DNA of 64,000 nucleotides from Paracoccaceae bacterium (GCA_017854585.1 JAFMHK010000001.1:1-64000), one strand, 5' to 3'; shown: positions 8,339 to 17,786, numbered from the stretch's first letter. Numbers and translations are program-made. Notes: generated by a model from the letters alone, not told the origin.

Positions 8339-9316
8339 GTGCTGGCGCTGAACCGGGCAATCCACAGTTGTGTAATCGTTCCCTGCGGGCCGGTCATTGC
8401 CACGCTGTTTGCGGCGCTGTTCGTGTTTCCGGCGATGGCCCAAACCGTAATGATGCCCCAAGGCGCGACACTTGTTCGCGCGGATGAGGCCGGCGTTGCG
8501 CATTATCGCATCGCATTGGGCCCGGTTGCAGGCCAAGGCGACCCTCACATCATGGCCTCTGGCGCGATCAATCGGGAGATTTGGCAAATTCCCGAGTTCG
8601 GCGGCACGACCGCCGAATTGATGGCCATGCTTCAGATGCAGTTCGAGAATGACGGGTTCACCCCGCTTTTCAGTTGCGCCGACCGGGACTGCGGCGGATT
8701 TGATTTTCGGTTTGCGATAGATGTCGGGCAGGCCCCCGCCATGTATGTCGACTTGGGTGATTTCGCCTATTTGTCTGCCGAACGCGTAACGGACGTGGGG
8801 GACGAATACGCGGCGCTGATGGTGTCACGCGGAGGGGGGCGCGCCTATGTCCATCTGACCCGCGTGGCGCCACCCTCTGCCTTGGGCAGCCCGGTTGCCG
8901 TGTCCAGCCGCGCCCCCGATACTGCCGATGTCATGCCAGAAGATTTCGACACCACGTTGGTAACGAACGGCAGGGCGATACTTGACGATCTCCGGTTCGA
9001 AACCGGGGCATCGGCCCTGTCTGCCGATACCTACCCCTCGCTCGTCTCGCTAGCGTCATTTCTTGCGGAAAATTCGACGGCTCAGGTCGTTTTGGTGGGG
9101 CATACGGATGCCGAGGGATCGTTGGAGGCGAACATCGGCCTCAGCCGGGCGCGCGCCGTCGCCGTGCGCCAGTTGCTGATTACCGAACTTGGGGTCCGCC
9201 CCGATCAGGTGGGCGCCGACGGGGTGGGCTATCTGTCGCCCCGCGCAGCGAACACGGATGCAGGCGGGCGTCAGGCAAATCGGCGGGTCGAAGTTGTGCT
9301 GACGCGCAGCGAATAA
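8339..9316 (+). CDS. OmpA-domain envelope protein
   Basis: A 325-residue exported protein starting with GTG at 8339-8341. The signal peptide ends in FVFPAMAQ. The middle, about residues 35-190, is an unassigned domain with a likely disulfide (FSCADRDCGG). The C-terminal 110 residues form a complete OmpA-like peptidoglycan-binding domain: FETGASALSADTYPSL, VVLVGHTDAEGSLEANIGLS, RQANRRVEVVL. The Asp and Arg residues that grip diaminopimelate are there (HTDAEG, ANRRVE). It probably tethers to the cell wall. It is the last gene of the operon and meets the LysR gene head-on across a hairpin. Confidence 0.9.
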   Translation: MLALNRAIHSCVIVPCGPVIATLFAALFVFPAMAQTVMMPQGATLVRADEAGVAHYRIALGPVAGQGDPHIMASGAINREIWQIPEFGGTTAELMAMLQMQFENDGFTPLFSCADRDCGGFDFRFAIDVGQAPAMYVDLGDFAYLSAERVTDVGDEYAALMVSRGGGRAYVHLTRVAPPSALGSPVAVSSRAPDTADVMPEDFDTTLVTNGRAILDDLRFETGASALSADTYPSLVSLASFLAENSTAQVVLVGHTDAEGSLEANIGLSRARAVAVRQLLITELGVRPDQVGADGVGYLSPRAANTDAGGRQANRRVEVVLTRSE

Positions 9317-9347
9317 AAAAACCCGGATGGCAGATGGCCACCCGGGT
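9315..9347 (-). terminator. Intrinsic terminator of the LysR gene
   Basis: ACCCGGATGGC (9321-9331) and GCCACCCGGGT (9337-9347) form an 11-bp stem with one mismatch and a 5-base loop. On the minus strand the stem is followed by seven T (A-tract 9315-9321 on the plus strand), which suits the leftward lysR transcript. The plus side lacks a T-tract. Confidence 0.7.
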
Positions 9348-9409
9348 AGAGTTTCAGCGCCCAACAGATGATGAAGCAAGGCACTGGCACGGCATGTGTT
9401 GGAAAGGTC

Positions 9410-10324
9410 TTACCAGTCGTCGGCACCCTTCTCGCGGAACTGATCAACGAGGAAATCGATGAAGGCGCGAACCTTGGGCTGTGTGTAGCGGCCCGGCGGG
9501 TAGACGGCATAGATACCCTGCGTTTCGTAAGGAAGTTCGGGAATGGCATCGACCAGCAGCCCCTGGCGCATCGGTTCCGCATACAGAAAGCTGGGCAGAT
9601 AAGCGATGCCAAGACCGCCGATCGCGGCGTTCAACAGGGACTGCCCGTCATTCACGGTCAGCCAGCCAGCGGTACGCACCTGACGCTTCTCGCCGGACGG
9701 CGCCGTGATCTTCCAGACATTGCCGCTGGACTGGTTGGAATAGTGCAGCAGCTTGTGATCATTCAGATCGTCGATCTTTTCGGGTCGGCCAAATTTCTCA
9801 AAGTAACTCGGCGCGGCGATCATGCGTTTCTGGGTTTCGCAAAGCTTGCGGGCGCGCAGGCTGCTATCCTCAAGCTCGCCCACACGAATTGCCATGTCGA
9901 AACCTTCGGAAATCAGTTCCACATAACGGTTGTTCAACACCATGTTGACGCTGATGTCGGGATAATCATGCAAGAACTGCCCCAGAACCGGCGACAGGTG
10001 GTTGACCCCGAAATCGGTCGCCACCGACACACGCAGCAACCCCGAAGGTGCCGATTGCATAGATGTAACAAGTGCGTCGGCCTCGCCAGCGTCATTCAGA
10101 ACGCGGCGGGCACGGTCATAGTAGGCAAGACCGATCTCTGTTGGGCTGACGCGGCGGGTCGTGCGGTTCAACAACCGCGCGCCCAATCGGGACTCAAGGC
10201 TGGAAACGTGTTTGGAAACGGCCGACTTGGAAATCCCCATCTTCCGGGCAGCGTCGGTAAATCCGCCTTGGTCCACAACCGTGGCAAAGGCTTCCATCTC
10301 TGTTAGTCTATCCATCGTTACCAC
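9410..10324 (-). CDS. LysR family transcriptional regulator
   Basis: A 304-residue LysR-type regulator. The N-terminal winged helix is classic (MEAFATVVDQGGFTDAARKM, SKSAVSKHVSSLESRLGARL, NRTTRRVSPTEIG). The C-terminal effector domain runs from about residue 92 (GLLRVSVATDFGVNHLSPVL). The sequence is of the CrgA/AaeR-like subgroup (MDRLTEMEAF start). The divergent class II aldolase gene is the obvious candidate target. A CCAAT-N9-ATTGG inverted repeat lies in the region between them. There are two possible ATGs, 10324 and 10315; the second fits the family start better. Confidence 0.95.
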   Translation of the reverse strand: MVTMDRLTEMEAFATVVDQGGFTDAARKMGISKSAVSKHVSSLESRLGARLLNRTTRRVSPTEIGLAYYDRARRVLNDAGEADALVTSMQSAPSGLLRVSVATDFGVNHLSPVLGQFLHDYPDISVNMVLNNRYVELISEGFDMAIRVGELEDSSLRARKLCETQKRMIAAPSYFEKFGRPEKIDDLNDHKLLHYSNQSSGNVWKITAPSGEKRQVRTAGWLTVNDGQSLLNAAIGGLGIAYLPSFLYAEPMRQGLLVDAIPELPYETQGIYAVYPPGRYTQPKVRAFIDFLVDQFREKGADDW

Positions 10325-10365
10325 CTACAAACTACAAACGTCTCTCTGGGTTTGACTTTCACCAT

Positions 10366-10384
10366 CCAATTGAGGCGCCATTGG
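10366..10384. promoter_or_regulatory. Inverted repeat CCAAT-N9-ATTGG between the lysR and aldolase genes
   Basis: CCAAT (10366-10370) and ATTGG (10380-10384) form a dyad in the divergent intergenic region. LysR proteins typically bind T-N11-A dyads. A tandem CTACAAA repeat (10325-10338) lies near the lysR start. Function is inferred from position only. Confidence 0.3.
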
Positions 10385-10501
10385 GGTGAGGGACGGGCCA
10401 AAGCCGGGAATTACCGAGGATCGTTCAAGGCAGCGCAACGATGCTTGCGTACAGAACGGTTGGCGTTACCGTATTCTCCAACCAACATCAGGATGACACC
10501 C

Positions 10502-11218
10502 ATGGACCATGCCACCGCTCGCGCCGACCTTGCCGCCGCTTTTCGCCTGACCGCCGCCGAAGGGATGAACGAAGCTGTGGCCAACCATTTCTCGTTCGCC
10601 GTGAATCAGGATGGTTCGCAATTCCTGATCAATCCCAAGAAACACTTCTCGCTGATGACGGCATCGGACCTTTGGGTGATCGACGCCAACGATCCTGACA
10701 GCATGACAGGCAGCAACGCCCCGGATCCGACTGCATGGGGTCTGCACGCCAGCCTGCACCGCCACGTGCCCCACGCGCGTTGTGCAATGCATGTCCATTC
10801 CACCTATGCGACCGTGCTGGCCTGCCTCATCGACAGCCGCCTGCCCCCGATCGATCAGTCGTCAGCGATGTTCTATAATCGTCAGGTGATCGATGAAGAT
10901 TACGGGGGGCTGGCCTTGGAGGAAGAAGGCACCCGTTGTGCCCGCTTGTTTCAGGACCCATCGGTCCGCACCATGATCATGGGCAACCATGGCGTCTTGT
11001 TCATTGGCGAAACCATCGCCGAGACCTTCACGCGCATGTATTATTTCGAACGCGCTGCGCGGACCTATATCCTTGCCCTGCAAACGGGCCGGCCTTTGCG
11101 TGAACTGTCGCACGAGGTTGCCGAACTGACCGCCCAGCAACAAGAGGGCGACACCCAAGCCGAGGCTGACCTGTTCACGGGCATGGCGCAAACCCTGTCA
11201 CCGGATTACCGCCATTGA
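10502..11218 (+). CDS. Class II aldolase/adducin family protein
   Basis: A 238-residue protein of the class II aldolase/adducin fold, zinc enzymes that cleave or epimerise sugar phosphates and related hydroxy compounds. The zinc-binding signature AMHVHSTYAT and a second histidine in NHGVLFIGE are visible, together with the catalytic-type Glu region in the N-terminal part (AAEGMNEAVANHFSF). I place the start at ATG 10502 behind AGGA (10490-10493); the frame runs further upstream without a site. The substrate is unknown. It is divergent from the LysR gene, a likely regulator, and ends 10 bases from the paaE stop. Confidence 0.88.
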   Translation: MDHATARADLAAAFRLTAAEGMNEAVANHFSFAVNQDGSQFLINPKKHFSLMTASDLWVIDANDPDSMTGSNAPDPTAWGLHASLHRHVPHARCAMHVHSTYATVLACLIDSRLPPIDQSSAMFYNRQVIDEDYGGLALEEEGTRCARLFQDPSVRTMIMGNHGVLFIGETIAETFTRMYYFERAARTYILALQTGRPLRELSHEVAELTAQQQEGDTQAEADLFTGMAQTLSPDYRH

Positions 11219-11228
11219 CGTGTGCGGT

Positions 11229-12278
11229 TCAGGCCGCGTCGAAATCCAGCGTGACGCGGTCACTGGTTGGGCGCGCCTGACAGGCAAGCACGAACCCCGC
11301 CGCCAACTCCCATGGCTCCAACGAATAGTTGACGGCCATTTCCACGCTTCCTTGGGCAACCCGGCAGCGGCAGGTGCAGCACATTCCTCCACGGCATGAA
11401 TACGGCAGCTCGATCCCCTGCCGCTCTGCCGCTTCAAGCACGCTGTCGTCTCCGGCCTCCATGCTGAATTTTCGGCGTGTACCATCCAGCAGCACTTCAA
11501 CGGCCACACCCTTGGCAACTGCCGCCTCTGCCGCTGCGGACCGCGCCGGACGAGGTCCCTCCCCGGCAACGACAAATCGTTCCTGATGAACAAGCTCCGG
11601 CGCAACCCCCAGTTCGGGCAGGCGCGCGGCGACATCGTCAATCATCTCACCCGGGCCGCACAGGAACACGCCATCAGTATTTTCAAGGTCGACGGCTCCC
11701 ACAAGCGCCAACTGGGCGATCTTGTCGCCATTCACGCGTCCATTCAGCAGCGGCACGTCCTGCGCTTCCCTGCTCAGCACATGAATCAAGGCGAAGCGCC
11801 CCATATGGCGGTCCTTCAGCGCCTCAAGGGTTTCGCGGAACATGATCGTATCGGTTCGCTTGTTCCCATAGATCAACGTCACCTCGGCCCCGCGCGCCAA
11901 TGCCTCAGCCGCAATGGACACCATCGGCGTAATGCCCGACCCGGCGGCGATCAGGACGATCCGCGCCGCATCATCACAGGTGAACCGCCCTTCCGGCGGC
12001 ATGACCTGCAATGTATCCCCGGGCTGCAACCCTTGGACGAAATTGGAAAACGCCCCACCATCCACCCGCTTGACGCCCACCATCAGCGGCCCGCCGGGCA
12101 ACGATGCGATTGAATAGCTGCGGCGCAGGTCATGCCCATCCACCACAGTGCGCAATGTCAGGTATTGGCCCGGCCGATAGGAAAAGGCCGCGGCCAGCGC
12201 TTCGGGCACGTCGAACGACACGGCAACCGCATCAGACCCCTCAGGGCGGACCGCCGATATCGTCAACGCATGAAACAT
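11229..12278 (-). CDS. paaE: Phenylacetyl-CoA epoxidase reductase subunit PaaE
   Basis: Passes electrons from NADPH to the di-iron PaaA of the ring-1,2-epoxidase complex. The 349-residue order is FAD-binding ferredoxin-reductase domain (SYRPGQYLTLRTVV, LRRSYSIASLPG), NAD(P) domain (IVLIAAGSGITPMVSIAAEA), then a C-terminal plant-type 2Fe-2S domain with ligands C295, C300, C303 and C333 (SCRGGMCCTC). It is the last gene of paaABCDE, 12 bases after paaD. Confidence 0.97.
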   Translation of the reverse strand: MFHALTISAVRPEGSDAVAVSFDVPEALAAAFSYRPGQYLTLRTVVDGHDLRRSYSIASLPGGPLMVGVKRVDGGAFSNFVQGLQPGDTLQVMPPEGRFTCDDAARIVLIAAGSGITPMVSIAAEALARGAEVTLIYGNKRTDTIMFRETLEALKDRHMGRFALIHVLSREAQDVPLLNGRVNGDKIAQLALVGAVDLENTDGVFLCGPGEMIDDVAARLPELGVAPELVHQERFVVAGEGPRPARSAAAEAAVAKGVAVEVLLDGTRRKFSMEAGDDSVLEAAERQGIELPYSCRGGMCCTCRCRVAQGSVEMAVNYSLEPWELAAGFVLACQARPTSDRVTLDFDAA

Positions 12279-12290
12279 GGCCCGGCCCTC

Positions 12291-12776
12291 TCAGATACAC
12301 TTGAAATAGTCGAATGGCTCCGCGCAGGCGGTGCAGCGGTATTGCGCCTTGCAGGCGGTCGATCCAAATTCGCTGATCCGCTCGGTCGCGGATGACCCGC
12401 ACCGCGGACACGACACCGTCAGCACACCGAACAATGCCATCTTCCCCGATCCGGCGACCGGCGGCGCGATACCATAGGCCCTCAGCTTTTCGCGGCCCGC
12501 ATCCGTAATCCAGTCGGTCGTCCACGGCGGCGACAAGACGCGCTCCACCCGCGCATCAAACCCGGCGTCGCGCAACGCGGCTTCAATCGCCAGTTCGATC
12601 GCCACCACGGCAGGGCAACCGGAATAGGTGGGCGAAACCCTTGCAATCGCCACGTCACCATCCACCGTGACCTCGCGCAAGATGCCCAACTCCGCCACCG
12701 TGACGCAGGGCACTTCCGGGTCCAGAACCGCAGCAGCCGCAGACCACGCGCGCGCTTGATCAAGCATGCCTACCAT
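12291..12776 (-). CDS. paaD: Phenylacetyl-CoA epoxidase assembly protein PaaD
   Basis: PaaD is needed for epoxidase activity, probably in Fe-S or metal-centre maturation. It has the MIP18/DUF59 fold (PEVPCVTVAELGILREVTVD, SPTYSGCPAVVAIE) and a C-terminal four-Cys zinc ribbon (CPRCGSSAT and CKAQYRCTAC). I place the start at ATG 12774-12776 (MVGMLDQ), which gives 161 residues and sits 1 base beyond the paaC stop codon. ATG 12765-12767 is also possible. The longer open frame to 13082 lies in paaC. Confidence 0.93.
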   Translation of the reverse strand: MVGMLDQARAWSAAAAVLDPEVPCVTVAELGILREVTVDGDVAIARVSPTYSGCPAVVAIELAIEAALRDAGFDARVERVLSPPWTTDWITDAGREKLRAYGIAPPVAGSGKMALFGVLTVSCPRCGSSATERISEFGSTACKAQYRCTACAEPFDYFKCI

Positions 12777-13498
12777 TCCGCCCCCGGATAAGCGCGCTGC
12801 AAATACTGCATCTCCGCCAGCAGATGGCCAAGGCATTCCCCATGCAGGCCCTGTCGCCCACCCGTCTGCGGGAATGGAACGCCCGGCACCTGCAACAGCG
12901 CGGCGGCGAAAACCATCGCGATCACCCGGTCCCATTCGGGACGGATCGCCGCCCGGTCGGGCAATATCCCTTCCGGCCCGGCGCCGTCGAACAATTCCCC
13001 GGTAAACCGATGCAACTCCTGCACCGCCGCCTGCATTCGCGCCGCGCTCGTCTGTGTGCCATCGCCCAGACGGATCACCCATTCGCCGGCATGGCGCACA
13101 TGATAGGCCATTTCCTTGGCCGCCTTGCCCGCGACACCCGCGATTACACGGTCGGAAGATTGCAGCGCGGCCCGCCAGAACGGCTCCATGAAGGCCGCGA
13201 AATACAATTGCCGCAGCATGGTTTGGGCGAAATCGCCGTTCGGCCGTTCGACCAGCAGCAGGTTCCGATACTCCCGCTCGACCCTCAGGAACGCCAGATC
13301 ATCCTCGGTCCGCCCCTTCCCCTCGATCTCCGCCGCATAAGAATACAGCGTCCGCGCGGTGCCAATCAGGTCCAAACCCATGTTCGGCAGCGCCAGATCC
13401 TCCTCCAGCATCGGCGCATGACCACACCATTCCGATATCCGGTGCCCCAGAATCAGATGATCATCCGCAAGGGCCAGAACCTCATCAAGCAAGGGCAT
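12770..13498 (-). CDS. paaC: Phenylacetyl-CoA epoxidase structural subunit PaaC
   Basis: PaaC is the non-catalytic ferritin-like partner of PaaA in the PaaABCE complex. It is helical, with family residues LALADDHLILGHRISEWCGH, ALPNMGLDLIGTAR and AKEMAYHVRHAGEWVIRLGD. I choose ATG 13496-13498, which shares one base with the paaB stop (TGATG), giving 242 residues; a GTG one codon earlier is also possible. It overlaps the paaD start, so translation of the operon is coupled throughout. Confidence 0.95.
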   Translation of the reverse strand: MPLLDEVLALADDHLILGHRISEWCGHAPMLEEDLALPNMGLDLIGTARTLYSYAAEIEGKGRTEDDLAFLRVEREYRNLLLVERPNGDFAQTMLRQLYFAAFMEPFWRAALQSSDRVIAGVAGKAAKEMAYHVRHAGEWVIRLGDGTQTSAARMQAAVQELHRFTGELFDGAGPEGILPDRAAIRPEWDRVIAMVFAAALLQVPGVPFPQTGGRQGLHGECLGHLLAEMQYLQRAYPGAEW

Positions 13499-13782
13499 CA
13501 CATATGCCCCACATCATCGGGGATGTCGTAAAAGGTGGGGTGGCGGTAGATCTTGTCGCCTGCCGGGTCGAAATTCTCGGCGGCGCGCTCAGGATCGCTC
13601 GCTGTGATCGCAGCGCTTGGAACCACCCAGATGCTGGTCCCCTCGCCGCGTCGCGTATATACATCGCGCGCGGCGTGCATCGCCAGAACCTCATCCGCAG
13701 CATGCAAAGACCCGACATGCTTGTGTGCCAGCCCATTTCTGGGCCTGATGAACACTTCCCAAAGGGGTGTCGCTTCAGACAT
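13498..13782 (-). CDS. paaB: Phenylacetyl-CoA epoxidase subunit PaaB
   Basis: Small 94-residue subunit of the phenylacetyl-CoA 1,2-epoxidase, which bridges PaaAC pairs. The core matches PaaB closely: LAHKHVGSLHAADEVLAMHA, RDVYTRRGEGTSIWVV and YRHPTFYDIPDDVGHM. I place the start at ATG 13780-13782 because GGGAG precedes it; the ATG four codons upstream has a weaker site. Length equals the E. coli protein. An intergenic hairpin of the dispersed type separates it from paaA. Confidence 0.95.
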   Translation of the reverse strand: MSEATPLWEVFIRPRNGLAHKHVGSLHAADEVLAMHAARDVYTRRGEGTSIWVVPSAAITASDPERAAENFDPAGDKIYRHPTFYDIPDDVGHM

Positions 13783-13796
13783 CGCCGCTCCCATCT

Positions 13797-13850
13797 TTGC
13801 TTTTCAAATATGGCGGGGGTCTGGGGGTTGGCCCCCAGCCCTGCCCCCTA
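13797..13850 (-). repeat. Intergenic palindromic element between paaA and paaB
   Basis: CTGGGGG (13821-13827) and CCCCCAG (13832-13838) form a 7-bp stem with loop TTGG. On the minus strand the flank reads CCCCCGCCATATTTG then AAAAGCAAAGATG. The same layout (run of C, T-rich block, AAGATG) occurs at 58654-58708, so the two look like copies of one dispersed element. Confidence 0.5.
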
Positions 13851-14831
13851 CTCTGCGGCCAGTTTGCGCGCTGCGCGCTTCGCGGCATGCGCCCGTGCTG
13901 CCTCTCGCACCCATGCACCCTCATCCCAAGCCTTCTTGCGGTCGCGCACCCGGTCCACGTTCATCTGCCCCCCGCCCTTGACGACGCGCCAAAACGCGTC
14001 CCAGTCGATCGGGCCGTGGTCATAGCCGCCCTTTTCCGCGTTCCATTCCAAGCTCTTGTCGGGAATGGTCAGGCCCAGAAACGTGGCTTGGGGAACGGTG
14101 GCGTCGACGAATTTCTGGCGCAATGCATCATTGGTGAACCGCTTGATCTTCCATTTCATCGACTGGTCGGAATGGGCGCTCTCGGCATCCGGCGGCCCGA
14201 ACATCATCAAGCTGGGCCACCACCACCTGTTCAACGCATCTTGCACCATCGCCTTTTGCGCGTCGGTGCCGCGTGCAAGGGTCATCACGATCTCGTAGCC
14301 CTGCCGCTGGTGAAACGACTCCTCCTTGCAGACGCGAATCATCGCGCGCGCATAGGGGCCAAAAGAACACCGGCAAAGCGGGATCTGGTTCATGATCGCC
14401 GCACCATCGACCAGCCAACCGACGATCCCGATATCGGCCCAAGACAGCGTGGGATAGTTGAAAATACTCGAATATTTGGCCGTCCCGCTCAGCAATTCCT
14501 CGGTCATTTCCTCACGCGACACGCCAAGCGTTTCGGCGGCGGCGTAAAGATAAAGGCCATGCCCGCCCTCATCCTGAACTTTCGCCAAAAGCGCCGCCTT
14601 GCGCTTCAAGGTCGGCGCGCGGGTGATCCAGTTGCCTTCTGGCAGCATCCCCACAATCTCGGAATGCGCGTGCTGGCCAATCTGGCGGATCAATGTCCGG
14701 CGATACCCTTCGGGCATTGAGTCATTGGGCTCTATCTTTTCCTCGGCATCGATGCGCGCCTGGAAACGGGCAAGGAATTCCGGCGTCTCTTCGGTGGCTG
14801 TCGTGGCCCCGATCAGTCCTTGCGAATACAT
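13848..14831 (-). CDS. paaA: Phenylacetyl-CoA epoxidase catalytic subunit PaaA
   Basis: The di-iron oxygenase subunit that epoxidises the aromatic ring of phenylacetyl-CoA. It has 327 residues with the start at ATG 14829-14831 behind GGGAGG with an 8-base spacer. PaaA sequence is evident: [40 protein letters not shown], and [17 protein letters not shown]-type segment ([15 protein letters not shown]), with the Glu and His of the E-x-x-H iron motifs. It is the first gene of paaABCDE, 30 bases after a predicted promoter inside the 14861-14912 palindrome. Confidence 0.97.
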   Translation of the reverse strand: MYSQGLIGATTATEETPEFLARFQARIDAEEKIEPNDSMPEGYRRTLIRQIGQHAHSEIVGMLPEGNWITRAPTLKRKAALLAKVQDEGGHGLYLYAAAETLGVSREEMTEELLSGTAKYSSIFNYPTLSWADIGIVGWLVDGAAIMNQIPLCRCSFGPYARAMIRVCKEESFHQRQGYEIVMTLARGTDAQKAMVQDALNRWWWPSLMMFGPPDAESAHSDQSMKWKIKRFTNDALRQKFVDATVPQATFLGLTIPDKSLEWNAEKGGYDHGPIDWDAFWRVVKGGGQMNVDRVRDRKKAWDEGAWVREAARAHAAKRAARKLAAE

Positions 14832-14860
14832 CCGCGATCCTCCCAGAACGGCCTTACCCC

Positions 14861-14912
14861 AAAAATAGGTTACAAAAAAACGCGATTCAACGATTTTTTG
14901 TAACCTATTTTT
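14861..14912 (-). promoter_or_regulatory. Perfect 19-bp inverted repeat with embedded paaA promoter; candidate PaaX operator
   Basis: AAAAATAGGTTACAAAAAA (14861-14879) is the exact reverse complement of 14894-14912, with a 14-base spacer. On the minus strand TTGAAT (14885-14890) and TATTTT (14862-14867) are 17 bases apart, a good sigma70-like spacing toward paaA, so the promoter lies inside the palindrome. The spacer reads TTGAATCGCGTT, close to the PaaX site I recall from E. coli (TGATTCGYG core). The paaX stop (14905-14907) is also within the repeat. Confidence 0.6.
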
Positions 14913-15726
14913 TGTTCCCGAAGCGTTCCCAATACGGACCATAGGGCGCGCCAAGGCGGCCAAGCCCCTCCGGCGTGCCGTCCAACCAGCGGTCGGATGC
15001 CGCCGCAAGCGACCAATACGCCAAGGCAACACGCTTGCGCAAAAGATGTCCGGGCCAGTCATCCGGCGCCATGGCGCGGGGAATTTCGGGAAAGCGCAAA
15101 ACATATCGTCGCCAACGATGGATCAGCACCATCCGGGCCGCCAGCGCGTCAAGATCATCATCAGGCGCAAAGGTCTGGCCGAGAAAGCGCAGCAGCATAT
15201 CAAGGGCCATCACCTCGGCCGCGTGATCTTCGCCAACTACTTGATCTCTCTTGCTTTCCGGGACCTCGGCAAGATGGCCGACCATGGTCAATCCGCGTTT
15301 GGCCGGGGCAAAATCGGCGGGCCAGATACCCACGCCCGGCGCAACAGGCACACCGCGCGGGGCATCGGATACGCAAATCAACCAATGATCCGGGTCGCCT
15401 GCTCGCGGGTGCGCGTAAACCAACCGGCTGGCGGGAACAAACGCAGCCCGCCCCGTTGCGGTGAACTGATAGGCCGACGCACGCCCGTCATTGCCGGATT
15501 TCACGCGCTCGATCCAGCCATCCTTGACCAGCCGCGAAAGCGCCGTCCGCTGCGCCGCAGTGGACACTCCCATTCGTTCCAACAGCGCCGACAGGCGTGC
15601 CGTGGGCATGGTTTTGTCCCTGATTTCAACGGTATCACCCAGAATAGTGACGATCAGCGACCAGACCCGCAGGCGGCCAAGCCCGTGCAGGTGATCATCA
15701 AGGACAGGTTGCAGAAGGCTGTTCAT
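14905..15726 (-). CDS. paaX: PaaX family transcriptional repressor of phenylacetate genes
   Basis: A 273-residue GntR-like/PaaX-type regulator that responds to phenylacetyl-CoA in characterised cases. The N-terminal winged helix includes [20 protein letters not shown] and [19 protein letters not shown]. The C-terminal effector part has the family's [20 protein letters not shown] segment. It lies between paaZ and paaA on the same strand, and its last codons sit inside the palindrome upstream of paaA, which is its most likely target. Length is shorter than E. coli PaaX (about 316). Confidence 0.93.
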   Translation of the reverse strand: MNSLLQPVLDDHLHGLGRLRVWSLIVTILGDTVEIRDKTMPTARLSALLERMGVSTAAQRTALSRLVKDGWIERVKSGNDGRASAYQFTATGRAAFVPASRLVYAHPRAGDPDHWLICVSDAPRGVPVAPGVGIWPADFAPAKRGLTMVGHLAEVPESKRDQVVGEDHAAEVMALDMLLRFLGQTFAPDDDLDALAARMVLIHRWRRYVLRFPEIPRAMAPDDWPGHLLRKRVALAYWSLAAASDRWLDGTPEGLGRLGAPYGPYWERFGNKK

Positions 15727-15735
15727 GGCGATGAT

Positions 15736-17760
15736 TTAGCGGGAAAATGCGACCATCGTCAAAAGCTCATATTCCGCCACCTGTTCGTCGTCTTGATTGA
15801 ATAACGTCACGTTCCAGCGCACTTCGCCATATTCCGTCGTCCTGCGTGTCTTGCGCTTGGCGGTCAGGCGGACCCAAAGACTGTCGCCGGGACAGACGGG
15901 TTTGTGAAAGCGCAGGCCGTTTAACCCGGTATTGGCCAGAACTGGGCCCGGATCAGGCTGCACGAACAACCCCGCAGCAAAGGACAGCAGCAAATAGCCA
16001 TGAGCCACCCGTCCGGGGAAGAACGGGTTTGCCTTGGCCGCGACATCATCCATGTGGGCATAGAAGGTATCGCCGGTGAAACGGGCGAAATGCTCGATAT
16101 CTTCCACGCTGATTCGTCGGGTCGCGGTCTTGATCGTCTGACCGATACGGATGTCATCAAAGACAAGCTGGAACGGATGCACGGGCGCCGTGATCTCAGG
16201 GGCGCCGGGCAGCCATTGGTCGGTGATGGCGGCCAGCATCCGGGGGCTGCCCTGAACGGCCACGCGCTGCATGTAATGCATGACGCCGCGGATACCGCCC
16301 ATCTCCTCTCCGCCGCCGGCACGACCCGGACCACCATGGATCATGTGCGGCAAGGGGGACCCGTGGCCGGTGGCCTCGCCCATGCTGTCGCGGTCGTTGA
16401 TGTAGATCCGCCCGTGCCACGGGCCTGAGGCCTGCACCATCGATCTGGCAACCGCCGGGTCATGCGTGATGACCGAGGCGACAAGACTGCCGCCACCCCG
16501 GTTGGCGATTTCGGCGGCCTGCTTGATATCGCTGTATGGCATGATCGTCGCGACGGGGCCGAACGCCTCCACCATGTGGATATTTTGCGCCAATACAGGA
16601 TCTAAACAGCGGTATAGTGCCGGTTTTTGGAATGCGCCATGATCGGGGGTTTCCGCCTCGATGGCCATGCCCCGCCCGTCAAAGATACACGTCGCCTCGC
16701 TTGCCAGTTCCGCCATGCGGGCCTGCACATCGGCGCGGTGATCGAAGCCGACCAGTGCGCCCATACGGGTCGTTTCCAACGCGGGGTCGCCGATGCGGGT
16801 TCGTGCCAAACGCGCGACAAGCGCATCAGAAACAGCCTCTAACAAGGCCATTGGGACAATGATCCGGCGGATTGCCGTGCATTTCTGCCCGGCCTTGGTC
16901 GTCATCTCTTGGGCGGCTTCCTTGATGAACAGGTCAAACTCAGGGGTGTCGGGCGTGACGTCGGGGCCAAGCACAGTGGCGTTCAGGCTGTCTTGTTCGG
17001 CGATGAACCGTGTGCTTTGACGGATCAAGCGCGGGTTCGAGCGCAGCGCAAAAGCAGTTGCAGCAGAGCCGGTGAAGCTGACGACATCCTGCGGACCAAG
17101 ACGGTCCAGCAGGTCGCCAGTGCCGCCGACAATCAACTGCACCGCACCTTCGGGCAACAGGCCCGAGTCCATGATCATGCGAAACGCGGATTCAGCCAGA
17201 TAGGCGGTCGCTGTTGCGGGTTTGACGATGCAAGGCATGCCCGCCAAGATCGCCGGGCCCAGCTTTTCCAGCATGCCCCAGACAGGAAAGTTATACGCGT
17301 TGATATGGACGGCAACGCCGTGCAACGGCACTGCCACGTGTTGGCCAAGGAACGTGCCCCTGCGGCTGAGGCGTTCCACCTCGCCATCAAGGTAGATCTG
17401 CCCCTCGGGCATGTCCCGCCGCCCCTTTGAGGCGAAGACAAAAAGCGTTCCGATCCCCCCGTCGATATCGATCCGGCCATCGGCACGGGTGGCGCCGGTC
17501 AGGGGGTTGAGCGCGTAAAGCTCCTCTTTCCGGCCATCAAGATACTGCGCCAGCGATTTGAGCAAACCGGCGCGGTCATGAAACGTCAGGGCGCGCAACG
17601 CCGCCCCACCATTCTGGACGGCATGGGTGATCATTGCCGCGGTATCCAAGTCTGCACCGCCGCGCGCGATCGGCAGGCCAGTTACGGCGGAATACATCAG
17701 GCGGGCGCTATTGTCGGGCGCGATCCACTGACCAGCCGCATAGGATTGCAGTTCCAGCAT
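15736..17760 (-). CDS. paaZ: Bifunctional oxepin-CoA hydrolase / 3-oxo-5,6-dehydrosuberyl-CoA semialdehyde dehydrogenase PaaZ
   Basis: PaaZ opens the oxepin-CoA ring and oxidises the resulting aldehyde. The 674-residue protein starts at ATG 17758-17760 ([11 protein letters not shown]) behind GAGAGG. The N-terminal aldehyde dehydrogenase domain (about 1-520) holds catalytic Glu in [10 protein letters not shown] and Cys in [10 protein letters not shown]. The C-terminal MaoC-like hydratase (about 530-674) has the hotdog motif [15 protein letters not shown] and [16 protein letters not shown]. It is 10 bases upstream of paaX on the same strand. Its start diverges from paaI over a TetR-like palindrome. 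Confidence 0.96.
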   Translation of the reverse strand: MLELQSYAAGQWIAPDNSARLMYSAVTGLPIARGGADLDTAAMITHAVQNGGAALRALTFHDRAGLLKSLAQYLDGRKEELYALNPLTGATRADGRIDIDGGIGTLFVFASKGRRDMPEGQIYLDGEVERLSRRGTFLGQHVAVPLHGVAVHINAYNFPVWGMLEKLGPAILAGMPCIVKPATATAYLAESAFRMIMDSGLLPEGAVQLIVGGTGDLLDRLGPQDVVSFTGSAATAFALRSNPRLIRQSTRFIAEQDSLNATVLGPDVTPDTPEFDLFIKEAAQEMTTKAGQKCTAIRRIIVPMALLEAVSDALVARLARTRIGDPALETTRMGALVGFDHRADVQARMAELASEATCIFDGRGMAIEAETPDHGAFQKPALYRCLDPVLAQNIHMVEAFGPVATIMPYSDIKQAAEIANRGGGSLVASVITHDPAVARSMVQASGPWHGRIYINDRDSMGEATGHGSPLPHMIHGGPGRAGGGEEMGGIRGVMHYMQRVAVQGSPRMLAAITDQWLPGAPEITAPVHPFQLVFDDIRIGQTIKTATRRISVEDIEHFARFTGDTFYAHMDDVAAKANPFFPGRVAHGYLLLSFAAGLFVQPDPGPVLANTGLNGLRFHKPVCPGDSLWVRLTAKRKTRRTTEYGEVRWNVTLFNQDDEQVAEYELLTMVAFSR

Positions 17761-17786
17761 CAAGATACCTCTCGTTGTTCGACAGT

